A DNA stretch of 34,293 nt from Bacillota bacterium (GCA_021324255.1 JAJPJL010000078.1:1-34293), one strand, 5' to 3'; shown: positions 7,417 to 15,552, counted from the first letter of the stretch. Numbers and translations are program-made. The notes: a model not told the origin generated them from the letters alone.

Positions 7417-7913
7417 GGCGACCGGCCGTCAAAATAGCCTACCTCGGCGTCGTCGCGGCCGCCTACGCGTCGATTACGCTGGCGCTCGCCCCCGCCTCCT
7501 ACGGCCCGCTGCAGCTGCGGTTCGCGGAGACGCTCAAGCCGCTCGTGATGTGGGAACCGGATCTCATCCCGGCATTTGTCCTCGGCAATCTGCTGGGGAA
7601 CCTCGGCAGTCCGTGGCCGTGGTACTGGGAGCTCGTGTGGATGCCGTGCGCCAACCTGGTGGGCGCGTGGCTCTGCTGGCGGGTCGGCCGGGTGAACGCC
7701 TATCTCGGCGCGGCCGTCTACGCGATCGTGACGGCCGCCGCCGTCTCGACGATGTTGTCGTCGGTCCTGCACGCGCCGTTCGAGCCGGTCGCGCTGCCGA
7801 TCCTGGGCAGCGAGCTATTGCTGATCGTCCTGGGCGTCCCCGTGATGTGGCCCGTCCACCTGGTACTTCGCCGCGTAGCGGGCTACCACGCGGAGAACGC
7901 GCGCGCCCGTTAG
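7413..7913 (+). CDS. queT: QueT-family transporter S component (queuosine precursor uptake)
   Basis: A 166-residue, highly hydrophobic protein with about five or six membrane segments, starting at GTG 7413 inside the queF stop. The stretch YASITLALAPASYGPLQLRFAETLKPL, followed by PAFVLGNLLGNLGSPW, is characteristic of the QueT family (PF06177), the substrate-binding S component of ECF transporters for queuosine precursors. Such proteins need a shared EcfA-EcfA'-EcfT energy module, and one is encoded convergently next door (8610-11205). Fusion by overlap to queF supports a role in importing preQ0 or preQ1. Confidence 0.92.
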   Translation: MRRPAVKIAYLGVVAAAYASITLALAPASYGPLQLRFAETLKPLVMWEPDLIPAFVLGNLLGNLGSPWPWYWELVWMPCANLVGAWLCWRVGRVNAYLGAAVYAIVTAAAVSTMLSSVLHAPFEPVALPILGSELLLIVLGVPVMWPVHLVLRRVAGYHAENARAR

Positions 7914-7920
7914 TACGTCA

Positions 7921-7974
7921 TTGCCGGACTCCGGCAAGGGCGCGAGCCGGCCGGATCCGTCTGAGGCTCAGACG
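7921..7974. terminator. Two hairpins between the convergent queT and ECF S-component genes
   Basis: TTGCCGG-act-CCGGCAA (7921-7937) and CGTCTGA-ggc-TCAGACG (7958-7974) are perfect 7-bp stems with 3-base loops. They lie where two converging transcripts end, and the second covers the stop codon of the S-component gene. Neither has a T-run, so they may be RNA-stabilising ends or Rho-type stops rather than classical intrinsic terminators. Confidence 0.45.
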
Positions 7975-8519
7975 CGGGCGCGGGCCTGACCCCGGTGCAC
8001 CCGCTTCCACGGGAGCAACACCGCGAGCGAGAGGATCACCGCGACGACGATCTCGGGGATCCCGTGGGTGATCCCGACCACCCACGCCGCCTTGACCGGA
8101 AGATAGTGCCGCGCCGTCCCGAAGCCCAGGACCAGCACCGTGTTCGTCGCGGTGCCGACGATCGCGGCCAGCACAATGGCCCAAAACTCGCTCGCACGCC
8201 GCACCGACCAGTACGTCCACGCGGCGAAGACGCCGATGAAGATGCGCGGCGCGATCGCGACGATGGGGTCTTTGAACATCGGCACGGTCGCGTAGAAGAA
8301 ACTGTAGAGTCCGAAGATCGTGCCGATGATCGCGCCGACGACCGGGCCCTCCAGGACGCCGCCGATGATCGCCGGCACGTGCATGATCGTCGCCGCGATG
8401 CCCGTCGGGGTCGGGATAAATCCGAGCCGCGTCGCGCCGAGAAAGATCGCGACCGCCGCGAGCACGGCCGAGATCACGATCCCTCGGGTGGAGAGCCCGC
8501 CGCGTCCCGCATCCTGCAT
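7968..8519 (-). CDS. ECF transporter S component (substrate-specific membrane subunit)
   Basis: A 183-residue integral membrane protein with about six hydrophobic segments. The segment LGATRLGFIPTPTGIAATIMHVPAIIGGVLEGPVVGAIIGTIFGLYSF is the hallmark of ECF S components of the PF12822 group, which includes pantothenate, hydroxymethylpyrimidine and cobalamin binders. It follows EcfT in the same direction after a 90-base structured gap, so it probably belongs to the same operon and docks on the EcfA1-EcfA2-EcfT module. GGGGGG about seven bases before ATG 8519 serves as ribosome-binding site. The vitamin it binds cannot be assigned. Confidence 0.85.
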   Translation of the reverse strand: MQDAGRGGLSTRGIVISAVLAAVAIFLGATRLGFIPTPTGIAATIMHVPAIIGGVLEGPVVGAIIGTIFGLYSFFYATVPMFKDPIVAIAPRIFIGVFAAWTYWSVRRASEFWAIVLAAIVGTATNTVLVLGFGTARHYLPVKAAWVVGITHGIPEIVVAVILSLAVLLPWKRVHRGQARARV

Positions 8520-8584
8520 CGATATCCCCCCTCTCGCCCGGCCAGTGCGATCCCGACGCAGACTGCACCGCGGGGATTCCCTGG

Positions 8585-8603
8585 GCAGGGGCGCCCCCCC
8601 TGC
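8585..8603 (-). terminator. GC-rich intercistronic hairpin after ecfT
   Basis: GCAGGGG and CCCCTGC form a 7-bp stem with a 5-base loop just 7 bases beyond the ecfT stop. There is no T-run after it. It may limit read-through into, or protect the message around, the S-component gene. Confidence 0.35.
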
Positions 8604-8609
8604 TCCCGG

Positions 8610-9449
8610 TCACGCGGGAAACGGGGCCAGCAGCATCGCCGCGAGAAACACGGCCGCGGCGCCGACGGCGAGCCAGTCGCCCGGCCTGCTCGCGAGAACG
8701 GTGTAGGCCGTCCGCCCGGCCCCGCCGGTGTACGCCCGCGCCTCCATCGCCACGATGAGCTCTTCGCCGCGCCGGAGCGCGTAGGTCACGAGCGGCACGA
8801 GAATGGGCAGCGACCGGCGCACGCGGCTGATGAAGCGCCACCGGCTGCCGCCGAGGCGGGCGCCCCGGGAGGCCTGGGCTTTCATCAGCCGCTCCGCCTC
8901 GAGCGCGAGGGTCGGCACGAATCGCACGGCGATCGTCACGACGAGGGCGAGCTCGTGCGCGGGGACACGCAGCCGCTGGAACGGGCGCAGCAGGCTCTCG
9001 ATCCCCAGCGTCAAATCGGTCGTCTTCGTGGACAGGGTGAACACGCTCGTTACGAGCAGCAGCTCGAGGAACCGCGCGGCCGAGACGACCACCAGCTTGA
9101 GCACCGCGCCCGTGACGACGATCCAGCGCCATTGAAACACGACGGGACTGGTTGGGTCGTAATTGCGGCCGAAGAACACGAGCTGCATGACGGCAAGGAA
9201 GACGAGGATCGGCACCGCCGGCAGGAGGCCCCGCAGCGCGTACGCCAGGGGGATGCGGCCGAGCCACACCAGGGCCAGGCCCCCCGCGAGCAGACACGCG
9301 TTCCCGGCGAGGCTCGGCGTGAACGTGACCGCCGCGATCACCAAGATCGCGGCAAGGATCTTCGCCCGGGGATCGAGCCGGTGCAGATAGGAGTCAACCG
9401 GCAGATACTGACCGATCGTGATGTTGCGCAGCAGCTCGAACTCGTTCAC
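8610..9449 (-). CDS. ecfT: ECF transporter transmembrane coupling protein EcfT
   Basis: A 279-residue protein starting at GTG 9449, overlapping the ecfA2 stop as GTGA. The N-terminus YLPVDSYLHRLDPRAKILAAI is typical of EcfT, followed by several membrane helices. The cytosolic coupling region carries the two Ala-Arg motifs that contact the ATPases: near KAQASRGARLGGSRW and near AMEARAYTGGAGRT. EcfT joins the two ATPases to interchangeable S components. The frame stays open upstream through ecfA2, but the family N-terminus and the overlap fix the start. Confidence 0.95.
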   Translation of the reverse strand: MNEFELLRNITIGQYLPVDSYLHRLDPRAKILAAILVIAAVTFTPSLAGNACLLAGGLALVWLGRIPLAYALRGLLPAVPILVFLAVMQLVFFGRNYDPTSPVVFQWRWIVVTGAVLKLVVVSAARFLELLLVTSVFTLSTKTTDLTLGIESLLRPFQRLRVPAHELALVVTIAVRFVPTLALEAERLMKAQASRGARLGGSRWRFISRVRRSLPILVPLVTYALRRGEELIVAMEARAYTGGAGRTAYTVLASRPGDWLAVGAAAVFLAAMLLAPFPA

Positions 9450-10369
9450 CGGGCTTCCCGAAGCGCCGCCGCGATCGCCGCTCCGGCTTCCTCGATCGTC
9501 AGCGCGTCGCCGCGCACGGGAATGCCGCGGGCCCTGAGCCGCACGCACACCTGGGTCGGAAACGGCGGGAGCAGGCCGTAGGGAGCGAGCGCGTCGGGGC
9601 GCGCGAACACCTCGCGCGGCGGGCCGGATGCCACGACCGCGCCGGCGTGCAGCACGTAGACGCGATCGGCGAGGCCGGCGATCTCGTCCATGTCGTGCGA
9701 CACGAGCACCAGCGTCAGCCCGTCCCGGCGGCGCAGGGCCAGGAGCCGCTCCCGGACATCCAACCGCGTCGCGGGATCGAGGCCGGAGGTGGGTTCGTCC
9801 AGCACGAGCACCTGCGGCCGCATGGCCAGCACCCCCGCGAGCGCCGTTTTGCGCAGCTCGCCGCCGCTCAACGTGTACGTGTACCGGTCCTTGAACGCGT
9901 CGAACGGCAACCCGACGGCCTCCATCGCCCACCGGACCCGCGCCCGGAGTTCCTCCGCCGCGAGACCGAGCTGCCGAGGGCCGTACGCGACGTCGTCGCC
10001 GACGAGCGGCTCGAACACCTGGTCCTCGGGGTCCTGAAACGCGACCCCGACGAGCCGCCGGACCGCCTCGATGCCGGCGTTCGAACGCCCCACCTCGTGG
10101 CCGGCCACCACCACGCGGCCCCGAGCCGGACGGAGCAGCCCATTGAGGTATTGAATCAGGGTGGACTTCCCGGACCCGGTGTGCCCGATCACACCCACAA
10201 CCTCGCCCGGGTACACGTGCATCGTCACGCCCCGCAGCGCGGCCTCCGCAAACGGGGTGCCGGCCATGTACGTATGCCACAAGTCCTCGACGTGGATGAG
10301 CGCCCCGTCCGCCCGGCCGATCTCGGCGCGCGCACCGGCGGCGGACGCCGCCGCGCGGGACGCCGTCAT
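9446..10369 (-). CDS. ecfA2: ECF transporter ATPase EcfA2
   Basis: A 307-residue ABC ATPase starting at ATG 10369, overlapping the ecfA1 stop as ATGA. The pattern HTYMAGTPFAEAALRGVTM, then Walker A GHTGSGKST and the run IQYLNGLLRPARG, is diagnostic of EcfA2 (A'). The Q-loop is FQDPEDQVFE, the signature LSGGELRKTALAGVLAM, Walker B LVLDEPTSGLDP and the switch His in LVSHDMDE. It has a longer-than-usual N-terminal tail of ~22 Ala/Arg-rich residues; a later start is possible. With EcfA1 it powers uptake by S components, probably including the neighbouring QueT. Confidence 0.95.
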   Translation of the reverse strand: MTASRAAASAAGARAEIGRADGALIHVEDLWHTYMAGTPFAEAALRGVTMHVYPGEVVGVIGHTGSGKSTLIQYLNGLLRPARGRVVVAGHEVGRSNAGIEAVRRLVGVAFQDPEDQVFEPLVGDDVAYGPRQLGLAAEELRARVRWAMEAVGLPFDAFKDRYTYTLSGGELRKTALAGVLAMRPQVLVLDEPTSGLDPATRLDVRERLLALRRRDGLTLVLVSHDMDEIAGLADRVYVLHAGAVVASGPPREVFARPDALAPYGLLPPFPTQVCVRLRARGIPVRGDALTIEEAGAAIAAALREAR

Positions 10370-11205
10370 GAGGCGGCGCGGCCGGCCACGGCATCGACGA
10401 TCTCGTCGACGCTCATGAGATCCACCGGAAAGTCGGGAATCTCGCGGCGTATCCGAAACGCGAGCGCGGTCGCCGGCGGCAGGTCCAGGCCGAGCGTCGC
10501 GAGGCGGCCGGCGTCGGCGAACACGGCGCGCGGTGGCCCCGACGCGACGACCGTCCCGCGCGCGAGCACGACGATGCGGTCGGCCGCGGCGGCTTCGTCC
10601 ATGAGGTGCGTGATCGACACGACGGCCGTCCCCTGGCGTCGCAGGCCGGCAACCAGACGTCCCAGATCCGCGCGGCCGCGGGGGTCGAGCAGCGAGGTGG
10701 CTTCGTCCAGGACGATGCACGCCGGCCGCATGGCCAGCACCGCCGCGATGGCCACGCGCTGCTTTTGGCCCGCGGAGAGCAGGTGCGGGGGGCGGTCGCG
10801 ATAGTCCCACATCTCCACGAACTCCAGCGCCTCGCGGACCCGCGCGTGGAGCTCCGGGCGCGGCACGCCGAGGTTTTCGGGACCGAAGGCGACGTCCTCC
10901 TCGACCACGGTCGCCACCATCTGGCTGTCGGGATGCTGAAAGACCATGCCCACCGTCTGGCGGATGGACCGCGTGTGCGCCGGATCGCGCGTGTCCATGC
11001 CCCGGACCCGCACGGCGCCGGCGCTCGGGCGAAGGAGGCCGTTGAGGTGGCGGGCGAGGGTGGATTTGCCGGAACCGTTCGGACCGATGATCGCAACGTG
11101 CTCGCCGGCCGAGACCCGCAGCGAGACGCCGCCCAGGGCGAGGTCCCCGGCTCCGCCGTAGCCGTACTCCACGCCGTCGCAGACGATCAGCGGCTCGCCC
11201 GTCAC
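10366..11205 (-). CDS. ecfA1: ECF transporter ATPase EcfA1
   Basis: A 279-residue ABC ATPase. I start it at GTG 11205, which overlaps the M20 gene stop as GTGA; an upstream in-frame start at 11229 lies inside the M20 gene. Motifs: Walker A GPNGSGKST followed by LARHLNGLLRPSAG, Q-loop FQHPDSQMV, signature LSAGQKQRVAIAAVLAM, Walker B IVLDEATSLLDP and switch His in SITHLMDE. This is the EcfA1 (A) type. It completes a full energy-coupling module with EcfA2 and EcfT. Confidence 0.95.
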   Translation of the reverse strand: MTGEPLIVCDGVEYGYGGAGDLALGGVSLRVSAGEHVAIIGPNGSGKSTLARHLNGLLRPSAGAVRVRGMDTRDPAHTRSIRQTVGMVFQHPDSQMVATVVEEDVAFGPENLGVPRPELHARVREALEFVEMWDYRDRPPHLLSAGQKQRVAIAAVLAMRPACIVLDEATSLLDPRGRADLGRLVAGLRRQGTAVVSITHLMDEAAAADRIVVLARGTVVASGPPRAVFADAGRLATLGLDLPPATALAFRIRREIPDFPVDLMSVDEIVDAVAGRAAS

Positions 11206-12458
11206 GGCCGCACGCCGAGGCAATAGCACGCGGCGGCCGCGTAGATGCGCGCGGCCTCGCCGAGCGCGTCCAGCCCGACGAACTCATCCACCTGATGCGG
11301 GATCGTCACGTCGCCGGGTCCGATCGTCACGATCGGGACGCCGGCCCACGCGTGGAGAAACGTGCCGTCCGTGGCTCCCGGCACGCCCGCCGGATCCGGA
11401 CTGCGGCCCTGCACCCGTTCGCACGCCCGCTCGACCGCGCGGGCCACGGCCGCGTCCGGCGACGTCTCGGTCCAGGGCCGCTCCTCGATGATGTCCACGG
11501 CGGCGCGGCAGCCCGGCACGCCGGCCGCGGCGCGGTCGGCGGCATCGCCCAAATCGCCGCGGATCGCCTCGTGCGCCTGTCCGGGGATCGTCCGGATGTC
11601 GAGCGCCACGAGCGCGTCCGCGGGCACGACGTTGAGGTGCGCAAGGTCGCCCGCGCGGCACACGGTCGGGGTCACGCTGGGTTCGCCGAGGAGCGGATGC
11701 GCTCCGTGCCGCGCCAGGTACGCCCGTTGGAGTTCCGCGGCTTCCTGGATCAGGGCGGCCGCCGCCGGGATCGGGTTGATCCCGCTACGCGGCATTGCCC
11801 CGTGCGCCATGCGGCCCCGAAACCGGACCGCCGCGCGAAGGGCGCCTTTTTGCACGAGGCACGGCCGGTTGGCCTCGGGCTCGCAGACGATGGCGCCGAG
11901 CGCGCCGTCCGCCCAGCCGTTCCGGACGAACGTCTTGATGCCGAGCATCATGCCTTCTTCGTCGGCGACCAACGCCAGCCGCACCACGCCGCCGAGCCGC
12001 ACCCCGGTTTCCCGGAGCGCCCGTACCGCCGTGATCGCCGCCGCGATGCCGCCCTTCATGTCCGCGGCCCCGCGCCCGTAGAGACGGCCGTCGCGGACGA
12101 TGCCGGCGAATGGCGGCACGGACCACAGCGCCGGGTCGCCCTCGGTGACGACGTCGGTGTGCCCTTCGACGATGAGCACGGGAGCGGCCGCGGACCCCGG
12201 CCAGTCCGCGATGACGTTGGGGCGGCCGGGCGCCGCGTGCTCGACGGTCACCTGGAGATCGAGCGCGCGGAGCTCGCGCTCGACGAGGGCGGCGGCCGCC
12301 GCCTCGCCGGCCCCGGGCTCGTCCGGGCGAAACACGCTTGGCACCGCGACGAGACGCCGCGCCAGGTCCACGAGATAGCGGTCGTCGACCGCGGCCAGCG
12401 CCGCGTCGACCGCGCGCTCCACCCCTCCCTCGCCGGCCGTTGCCATCGCCCGCCGCAC
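11202..12458 (-). CDS. M20-family metallopeptidase (ArgE/DapE deacylase type)
   Basis: A 418-residue protein starting at GTG 12458 (ATG 12446 is an alternative). Metal-binding residues are visible: His100 and Asp102 in EGHTDVV, Asp133 in GRGAADMKGG, the Glu pair in VADEEGMM, and a C-terminal His in TIPHQVDEF. The dimerisation domain lies between about residues 200 and 320. The M20A group removes acyl groups from amino acids (acetylornithine, succinyl-diaminopimelate) or cleaves small peptides. It starts 7 bases after the aldehyde dehydrogenase stop and overlaps ecfA1, so it sits in the same transcript as a vitamin transporter. It might process an imported conjugate, but that is conjecture. 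Confidence 0.9.
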   Translation of the reverse strand: MRRAMATAGEGGVERAVDAALAAVDDRYLVDLARRLVAVPSVFRPDEPGAGEAAAAALVERELRALDLQVTVEHAAPGRPNVIADWPGSAAAPVLIVEGHTDVVTEGDPALWSVPPFAGIVRDGRLYGRGAADMKGGIAAAITAVRALRETGVRLGGVVRLALVADEEGMMLGIKTFVRNGWADGALGAIVCEPEANRPCLVQKGALRAAVRFRGRMAHGAMPRSGINPIPAAAALIQEAAELQRAYLARHGAHPLLGEPSVTPTVCRAGDLAHLNVVPADALVALDIRTIPGQAHEAIRGDLGDAADRAAAGVPGCRAAVDIIEERPWTETSPDAAVARAVERACERVQGRSPDPAGVPGATDGTFLHAWAGVPIVTIGPGDVTIPHQVDEFVGLDALGEAARIYAAAACYCLGVRP

Positions 12459-12465
12459 CGGGGCG

Positions 12466-13920
12466 TCAGTAGATATTGGTTGCGCGCGCGCGCCCTGTGT
12501 AGTCGAAGAACACGCTCTTGAGCTCGGTGAAGAACTCGAGGCCCTCCTCGGCCATCTCCCGTCCCCCGACCCCGCTCCATTTCACGCCGCCAAACGGGAT
12601 CTGGGCCTCGCCGCCGACCGTCGGCGAGTTGACGTGCACCATCCCGGTCTCGACGTCGTCCACGAACCGCATGATCGTGTTGGCATCGCCCGCATAGATC
12701 GACGACGTCAGGCCGTAGCGCAGGCCGTTCACGACCCCGAGGGCTTCCTCGAGCGAGTGGACCTCGATCAGGGAGAGCACGGGGCCGAAGATCTCCTCCT
12801 GTGCGATCCGGTGGGACCGCCGGACGTCACCGAACACCGTCGGCTCCACGAAAAATCCCCGCGCATGCGGTCCGCCGTCCAGCCGCCGGCCGCCGGTCAG
12901 CAGGCGCGCCCCCTCCTGCCGGCCGCGCTCGATGTAATCGAGCACGGTACACAGTTGCCCGCCGTCCACGAGCGGCCCCATCGTGACGCCGTCCTGGAGC
13001 CCGTTGCCGACCCGAAGCGCCCGCGCCCGGTCGACGACGAGATCGCGTACCCGGGCCGCCACGTCGCGGTGCAGCACGCCGAGGCTGGTCGCCGTGCACC
13101 GCTGGCCGGTGCTTCCAAATGCTCCTTGTACGATCCCGGCCGCGGCGAGATCAAGATCCGCATCGGGCATGACGACGACGGCGTTCTTGCCGCCCATCTC
13201 GCATGTCACCTTGGCAAGCCGGCCGGCCGCGCGCGCATAGACGCCGCCTCCGACCTCGCAGGACCCCGTGAACGACACCGCCCGGACCTCGGGATGGTCC
13301 ACGAGCGCCGTGCCCACGTCGCCGCCGGCGCCGAGGAGTACGGTCAGGACGCCGTCCGGGAGCCCCGCTTCCGCGAGGATCTCCACGAAGCGCTGCGCCA
13401 CGAGCGGGGTCAGCGACGCGGGCTTGAGCAGCACGGCGTTGCCGGCCACGAGCGCCGGGGCGACCTTCCACGCCGGCTCGGCCCAAGGGAAGTTCCACGG
13501 CGTGATGACCGCGACGACCCCGAGCGGTTGGCGCATCGTCCACAACAACGTCGTCGGCATCTCGGACGGACGCGTCCGGCCGCCGAGCCGAAATCCCTCA
13601 CCCGAGTACCATTCGAGCAGGTTGATGCCTTTGAGCACTTCGCCCCGGGCCTCGCTCAAAATCTTGCCTTCCTCGCGGGTGAGAAGGCGCGCCAGCTCGT
13701 CCAGCCGCTCACGCGCAAGCGTCGCGGCGCGCGCAAGCACACGTCCGCGCTCCGGAGCCGGCGTCGCGCGCCAGCCGGGATAGGCTCGCCTGGCACGCTC
13801 GACCGCGCGCTCCACGTCCGCGCCGGTCTGCGGGGCGAGCTCGGCCAGCACGTCGCTGGTGTCGGCCGGGTTGGTGTCCACGATCACGCGCGCGCCGTGC
13901 GCGTCCTGCGTCGTGCTCAT
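12466..13920 (-). CDS. NAD(P)-dependent aldehyde dehydrogenase
   Basis: A 484-residue member of the ALDH superfamily, with Asn143 in PWNFPWAEP, Lys166 in VLLKPAS, catalytic Glu241 in CEMGGKN and nucleophile Cys275 in GQRCTA. The C-terminal [31 protein letters not shown] is complete. The overall pattern resembles 2,5-dioxovalerate or succinate-semialdehyde dehydrogenases; the substrate is not fixed. ATG 13920 is chosen because the conserved part begins right after it. The good AGGAGG lies 33 bases further upstream and instead serves a 9-codon mini-ORF whose stop overlaps this ATG. First gene of the operon with the M20 enzyme and the ECF transporter. Confidence 0.92.
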   Translation of the reverse strand: MSTTQDAHGARVIVDTNPADTSDVLAELAPQTGADVERAVERARRAYPGWRATPAPERGRVLARAATLARERLDELARLLTREEGKILSEARGEVLKGINLLEWYSGEGFRLGGRTRPSEMPTTLLWTMRQPLGVVAVITPWNFPWAEPAWKVAPALVAGNAVLLKPASLTPLVAQRFVEILAEAGLPDGVLTVLLGAGGDVGTALVDHPEVRAVSFTGSCEVGGGVYARAAGRLAKVTCEMGGKNAVVVMPDADLDLAAAGIVQGAFGSTGQRCTATSLGVLHRDVAARVRDLVVDRARALRVGNGLQDGVTMGPLVDGGQLCTVLDYIERGRQEGARLLTGGRRLDGGPHARGFFVEPTVFGDVRRSHRIAQEEIFGPVLSLIEVHSLEEALGVVNGLRYGLTSSIYAGDANTIMRFVDDVETGMVHVNSPTVGGEAQIPFGGVKWSGVGGREMAEEGLEFFTELKSVFFDYTGRARATNIY

Positions 13921-13943
13921 GCGCGAGGCTTTCCGTTCGCCAA
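13917..13943 (-). CDS. Candidate 8-residue leader peptide upstream of the aldehyde dehydrogenase
   Basis: On the minus strand AGGAGG (13958-13953) is followed after 9 bases by TTG (13943), giving a nine-codon frame encoding (M)ANGKPRA. Its TGA overlaps the dehydrogenase ATG as ATGA. The dehydrogenase ATG has no strong ribosome-binding site of its own, and no start codon lies in its frame between AGGAGG and ATG. This would fit a translationally coupled leader. The evidence is spacing only. Confidence 0.3.
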   Translation of the reverse strand: MANGKPRA

Positions 13944-14045
13944 AACGAAAGTCCTCCTGGAAGCCCGCCGCGTCGCGCGACGTTATGGCTCGGTGGGTGT
14001 GTACGGTGCGCAGCACCAAATCCATGACGCCTTGGGGAGCATCGG

Positions 14046-15023
14046 ATGCACGGACAACCGCTTGATGAAGCCAACGCCGCCGGCTTCCGTACGCCGCCGC
14101 CGCACAAGGTACGCGGCCCCATCGTCGACGTGCACACGCACATGACCGAGCCGGCGACCAATCACGAGCTCGTCGAGGCGGCGCGCATCTACGGCGTCGG
14201 GCCGATCGTCGCCATCACGCCGCTCGAGGAGGGACTGGAGCTTCGCGCGCGCTATCCGGACGAGATCGTCATCGCCGCCCGCGAGCTATGGGAGTCCCCG
14301 GTCCCCTTTGAGCAGCGGATGCTGCGGCTGATTCCCCGGGCGCACGCGGCCGGCGCGCCGCTCATCAAATTCTGGTTCGCTCCGCGGGTCCGGGATCGCC
14401 TGCCGCTCCTGCTCGACGATCGCCGGCTCGATCCGGTCTTTCAGGCCATCGCGGACCACGCGTTGGGCGTCTTGGTGCACGTGAGCGATCCGGACCGGTG
14501 GTTCGAGCGCAAGTACGACCCGGCGAAGTACGGCACGAAGCCGGACCAGTACCCGATGCTGGAGACGCGCCTCCGGCAGTTCCCCCGGACGCCGTTTTTG
14601 GCCGCGCACATGGGCGGAGATCCCGAACACCTCGATCACCTTGACGACCTCCTCGAACGCTACCCCAATCTGTATCTCGACACCAGCGCGACCAAGTGGA
14701 TCGTGCGGGAACTCGGCAGGCAGCGGGAGGCCGCGCGGGCGTTCTTCCGGCGGTGGGCCGAACGGATTTGCTTCGGCACCGACCAGGTCGTGCTCAGGGA
14801 GTCCGATCCCGTGCGGTACACCGTCCGCTACTGGGTGCATCAGATGTTTTGGGAAACAGACCTGGTGTGCCCGTCGCCGATCCCGGATCCCGACGCGGAT
14901 GGTATCCCGATGCTGCGGGGGCTCGACCTGCCGGAGGATGTGCTCGAGCAGATCTACTGGAAAACCGCGGAGCGGGCGTTTGGCATCACCGCCCGCTCCG
15001 CATTACGTCCCAAGACGTCCTAG
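14046..15023 (+). CDS. Amidohydrolase-2 family metal-dependent hydrolase
   Basis: A 325-residue TIM-barrel hydrolase (PF04909 type). GGGGAG six bases before ATG 14046 supports the start. The first strand has VDVHTHMTEP (His30, His32), later LVHVSDPDRWFERKYDPAKYG with the second His, LAAHMGGDPEHLDHL with the third, and CFGTDQVVLRESD with the catalytic Asp. Family members are decarboxylases or hydrolases of small carboxylic acids. It is divergent from the aldehyde dehydrogenase operon, with 125 bases between start codons that must hold both promoters. Substrate unknown. Confidence 0.85.
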   Translation: MHGQPLDEANAAGFRTPPPHKVRGPIVDVHTHMTEPATNHELVEAARIYGVGPIVAITPLEEGLELRARYPDEIVIAARELWESPVPFEQRMLRLIPRAHAAGAPLIKFWFAPRVRDRLPLLLDDRRLDPVFQAIADHALGVLVHVSDPDRWFERKYDPAKYGTKPDQYPMLETRLRQFPRTPFLAAHMGGDPEHLDHLDDLLERYPNLYLDTSATKWIVRELGRQREAARAFFRRWAERICFGTDQVVLRESDPVRYTVRYWVHQMFWETDLVCPSPIPDPDADGIPMLRGLDLPEDVLEQIYWKTAERAFGITARSALRPKTS

Positions 15024-15052
15024 ACCGCCTCGCGTCGCGCGTCCCGCACCGC

Positions 15053-15064
15053 GGCGGCGCCGCC
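15053..15064. terminator. GC palindrome after the amidohydrolase gene
   Basis: GGCGGCGCCGCC is a perfect palindrome that extends with flanking CCG/CGG into a strong GC stem. It lies between the amidohydrolase stop (15023) and the stop of the convergent 23-residue peptide (15078). No T-run is present, so terminator function is only suggested by position. Confidence 0.3.
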
Positions 15065-15075
15065 GGAGACGTCCG

Positions 15076-15147
15076 CTACCGTAGAATCAGGTGCCCGGTC
15101 GCCCAGAGCGCGATCCCGAGCAGGACCAGGAGCCCCGCTAGGAACAT
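15076..15147 (-). CDS. Candidate 23-residue single-span membrane peptide
   Basis: ATG 15147 to TAG 15078 on the minus strand. A near-perfect ribosome-binding site AGGAGGTG (15162-15155) lies 7 bases before the ATG. The peptide, MFLAGLLVLLGIALWATGHL followed by ILR, is one hydrophobic helix with a basic C-terminus, like many bacterial small membrane proteins. It lies downstream of the 93-residue gene on the same strand. No family is recognised. The ribosome-binding site and the membrane-helix composition are the only evidence. Confidence 0.5.
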   Translation of the reverse strand: MFLAGLLVLLGIALWATGHLILR

Positions 15148-15270
15148 GCTCCCCCACCTCCTATGCTCGCCTATCGCGCCGACCTTTTACCCTCTTCCGA
15201 CCGGCGGCCAAACCTAGAGTCGAGCGGCGCAGGGTCACCGGCAACGACGCGCCGGGGCGATGCGGCGGGG

Positions 15271-15552
15271 TTACGCTTCGATCGCCTTTTGGACGTCGTC
15301 CCGGCTCAGCTCCTCCCCGAGCTCCCCTGCCCAGCGCATCAACACGTCCACGATCTCGTTATGCGACATGCCCAGTGTGGATGTCATCTCCTGTACGCAC
15401 ATCTCGACGACATACTCGAGCCGCCCGCTCCACCCGGCCTCCTTGGCTTCGGCGATCAGCGAAACCACGACCCCGGCGAGGAGCGGCTCTGCCCAAGCAC
15501 GGCGCTCCTGCGCGGCCCCGGCGCTGCCCTCCGACCGTGCCTCATTTTCCAC
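15271..15552 (-). CDS. Small acidic hypothetical protein
   Basis: A 93-residue protein beginning at GTG 15552, with GGAGGTG just upstream; the frame is open further upstream but that part is Arg/Ser-rich and unlike a real N-terminus. The sequence is helical and acidic: a C-terminal part with GMSHNEIVDVLMRWAGELGEELSRDDVQKAIEA resembles a small helix-turn-helix or dimerisation unit, and LEYVVEMCVQEM is amphipathic. I recognise no family. It follows the D,D-carboxypeptidase on the same strand after a 200-base gap that contains an inverted repeat. Confidence 0.65.
   Translation of the reverse strand: MENEARSEGSAGAAQERRAWAEPLLAGVVVSLIAEAKEAGWSGRLEYVVEMCVQEMTSTLGMSHNEIVDVLMRWAGELGEELSRDDVQKAIEA

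Noticed and set aside
8520-8580. Cobalamin riboswitch
   Set aside because: Only GGGAA and GGTGCAGTC resemble the core. The B12 box is missing and the gap is far too short for the full structure.
8610-10394. A single 594-residue reading frame spanning ecfT and part of ecfA2
   Set aside because: Its first ~310 residues are an out-of-frame reading of ecfA2. The ecfA2 motifs lie in another frame and the ecfT start is fixed by the GTGA overlap.
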